Below are positions 5,280 through 6,480 of a stretch of 6,480 nt of DNA, piece by piece (the first letter of the stretch is position 1; the number at the start of each line of letters is the position of its first letter). Source of the stretch: Clostridiales bacterium UBA7103 (lineage in GTDB: Bacteria > Bacillota > Clostridia > Oscillospirales > Oscillospiraceae). The DNA is taken from positions 1 to 6,480 of the forward strand of contig DKYJ01000030.1 in the NCBI GenBank assembly GCA_002493305.1. Direction: 5' to 3'. The notes beneath the pieces are model-generated. The model was not told where the DNA came from and searched no databases. It saw only the letters and a program-made list of their open reading frames with translations. Position numbers and translations under genes: made by a program.

Positions 5280-6480
5280 TAGTAATCCCGTCCTCATTTT
5301 GCAATATCTATCGAGGATCATTTGTTGAGAAGCAATGTACTTATCAATGCTGTTCATTACACAAACAAACTGCTCTTGCTTTGCTTGTTGAGGTACGGGG
5401 ATTGCGAATTGTCTAATGCGTTCGAGAGCCAGCTTAGGCTGTCCGTTTTTAGTCTTTGAGGCTTCAATCTGTGATTGAATTAGATCAGACGAAAGTACAT
5501 GGTAAAGGTATTCAGGATTGATCCCCCTAAAGTTAGTGAAACGATCACAGTTTTCAGTCAGGTTTACTCCCTCTAAGTTGGGGGTAATGATGTTCAGTTT
5601 TCCAAGTGTACCAGCAACAGAAATGATGATGTCTCCGTTCCTGACTTTATACCGAGAAATCTGCTTTTCGGTGTGTTCTGTTATGTACTGTAAGGTGTCT
5701 GAACATACATATTTTTCACCCATATCCGATACCGTTATATATCGATACGCAGTGGGATGGGGAGAAAATGTCTCACCCTTTGGAATGCGTTTTCCACTCA
5801 GCACATCACATACTTCATCTATTCTATGACTTATAGCGTCATGTAAAAGTGACTGGTTGCATTTATCAGAAAACACAGCTCTCAACAATCCTCTTTTATA
5901 CTTCTTGAGGTTATCTACGAGGGACTGCTGCGCGTCGATGCGACGATCCAGCGTGATAAGAAAGTTTGCAATCTTTCTTTGCTCACCGGTGTTTTCCGGC
6001 AGATAGTGTTTTGTGTCGAAGAACTCTTCGGTAGGCACATTCAGCAGACCATGATTTCTTGCTCCTTCGGCAGAGATCATGTATATTTCCCGATACCATT
6101 TCAGCGAATCGAAATAAGCCTTGATGAAGTCACTATCATGCTTTTTAAGTGCAAAACAGATGTAAAGCGTCGATAAAGCGCCCATTGGGTAACGATCCAG
6201 ACGCTTGATAGAGCCGAAGTCATACCCTACGGAATAGCTCTTGTTGTAAGCAAACTCGCCCTTTTTGAGCAGATAATACCCCCTCATATCTTTGCTGGCA
6301 ACAGTCTTATTGAAGTAGCTCACCTGATCGACAAGACCATCTTTAGATGAAATAGTTAATGGAAGATCGGTTTCGTTTTTGCTATTCTTTCGTGTTACGC
6401 GGTCTGCGAAGTCGGATAATCTCTCGGCTCTCCACGGCTCATCAAAGCCCGGAAACCGGAGTTTCGGACGCTTTTCGAGA
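5262..6480 (-). CDS. hsdS: Type I restriction-modification specificity subunit HsdS, probable expressed copy (5' end off right edge)
   Basis: The minus-strand frame is open from the window edge (first full codon at 6479) to TAA 5262, giving 405 residues, close to full length for HsdS. A GTG at 6323 is in frame but would remove the conserved start, so the true start is beyond 6480. Order: RPKLRFPGFDEPW entry; first domain with LTISSKDGLVDQVSYFNKT and YYLLKKGEFAYNKSYSVG; central helix GEQRKIANFLITLDRRIDAQQ then NLKKYKRG; second domain with RIDEVCDVLSGKRIPKGE and VRNGDIIISVAGTLG; and C-terminal helix ending TGLLQQLFI. First and second domains both differ strongly from the plus-strand copy, so the two should recognise different DNA. 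hsdM and possibly hsdR are expected to the right. That this is the active copy is inferred from the missing start of the other. Confidence 0.87.
   Translation of the reverse strand, partial: LEKRPKLRFPGFDEPWRAERLSDFADRVTRKNSKNETDLPLTISSKDGLVDQVSYFNKTVASKDMRGYYLLKKGEFAYNKSYSVGYDFGSIKRLDRYPMGALSTLYICFALKKHDSDFIKAYFDSLKWYREIYMISAEGARNHGLLNVPTEEFFDTKHYLPENTGEQRKIANFLITLDRRIDAQQSLVDNLKKYKRGLLRAVFSDKCNQSLLHDAISHRIDEVCDVLSGKRIPKGETFSPHPTAYRYITVSDMGEKYVCSDTLQYITEHTEKQISRYKVRNGDIIISVAGTLGKLNIITPNLEGVNLTENCDRFTNFRGINPEYLYHVLSSDLIQSQIEASKTKNGQPKLALERIRQFAIPVPQQAKQEQFVCVMNSIDKYIASQQMILDRYCKMRTGLLQQLFI
5890..5910 (-). repeat. Inner inverted repeat, right arm (21 bp)
   Basis: Exact reverse complement of 4630-4650, encoding LKKYKRG in the minus-strand hsdS. 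Crossover between these arms would exchange only the second recognition domains and leave the reading frames intact. Confidence 0.85.
6432..6480 (-). repeat. Outer inverted repeat, right arm (49 bp, reaches window edge)
   Basis: Exact reverse complement of 4087-4135. It encodes the conserved N-terminal HsdS segment in the minus-strand copy. The arm touches the last base of the window, so the full repeat may be longer, and the start codon should lie just beyond it. Confidence 0.95.

Larger units (their letters stand above)
4087..6480. mobile_element. Invertible hsdS cassette
   Basis: This segment has two hsdS genes facing each other, two nested pairs of perfect inverted repeats (49 bp outer, 21 bp inner) and an adjacent tyrosine recombinase. 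Outer crossover would invert about 2.3 kb (4136-6431) and exchange both recognition domains. Inner crossover would invert about 1.24 kb (4651-5889) and exchange only the second domain. Combined, these give four possible expressed HsdS proteins and so up to four methylation and cutting specificities. Layouts of this kind are known as phase-variable Type I systems. That inversion occurs here is inferred from the architecture. Confidence 0.85.

Noticed and set aside
5518..6176. Plus-strand frames opposite the right hsdS (5518-5829, 5979-6176)
   Set aside because: They are shadows of a long minus-strand frame with clear HsdS motifs.
4087..6480. Outer inverted repeats as ends of an insertion sequence
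   Set aside because: The repeats are coding sequence for the conserved HsdS entry motif in both copies. No transposase lies between them and the internal genes are hsdS.

Overview
The window looks like part of the accessory genome of a low-to-mid GC Gram-positive gut-type bacterium, most likely a clostridium (Oscillospiraceae or Lachnospiraceae relatives). That rests on the MobP3-type relaxase, the strong AGGAGG-type ribosome binding sites and the T-tailed terminators. No ribosomal RNA, tRNA, CRISPR array or housekeeping gene is present. Taxonomy is inference.

Left part (1-1709, minus strand): the mobilisation end of an integrative/conjugative or mobilisable element, read right to left. It holds a winged-helix DNA-binding protein with a TTG start, a short ambiguous stretch that may hold a decayed zinc-ribbon-like frame, a ribbon-helix-helix relaxosome-type protein, and the N-terminal part of a MobP3-like relaxase that runs off the left edge.

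Middle (1710-3050): a control region of about 530 bp with no convincing gene, then one plus-strand gene. The control region has a well-formed plus-strand promoter (TTGCTT, 17 bp, TATACT with an extended -10). A textbook intrinsic terminator follows about 40 bp later. Together they predict a small RNA of about 70 nt antisense to the leader of the winged-helix gene. Further right are a minus-strand terminator hairpin and a dense set of nested helices (2032-2136). The plus-strand gene encodes a sigma-70 region-4-like helix-turn-helix joined to two C-terminal membrane helices, an uncommon architecture. It ends at a bidirectional hairpin terminator.

Right part (3072-6480): a DNA-inversion system acting on the specificity subunit of a Type I restriction-modification enzyme. 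A tyrosine recombinase (minus strand) lies beside two hsdS genes facing each other tail to tail. Their 5' ends share a perfect 49-bp inverted repeat (4087-4135 and 6432-6480), and their central conserved regions share a perfect 21-bp inverted repeat (4630-4650 and 5890-5910). The plus-strand copy has no start codon before its repeat and is probably the silent store. The minus-strand copy is open to the right edge, where hsdM and/or the expression signals are expected. Inversion at the outer repeats would swap whole specificity genes. Inversion at the inner repeats would swap only the second target-recognition domain. Two domains at each position give up to four HsdS proteins.

The most interesting points are the four-state hsdS switch beside conjugation genes, the predicted antisense RNA over the winged-helix gene's leader, the structured region before the sigma-like membrane protein, and that protein itself.
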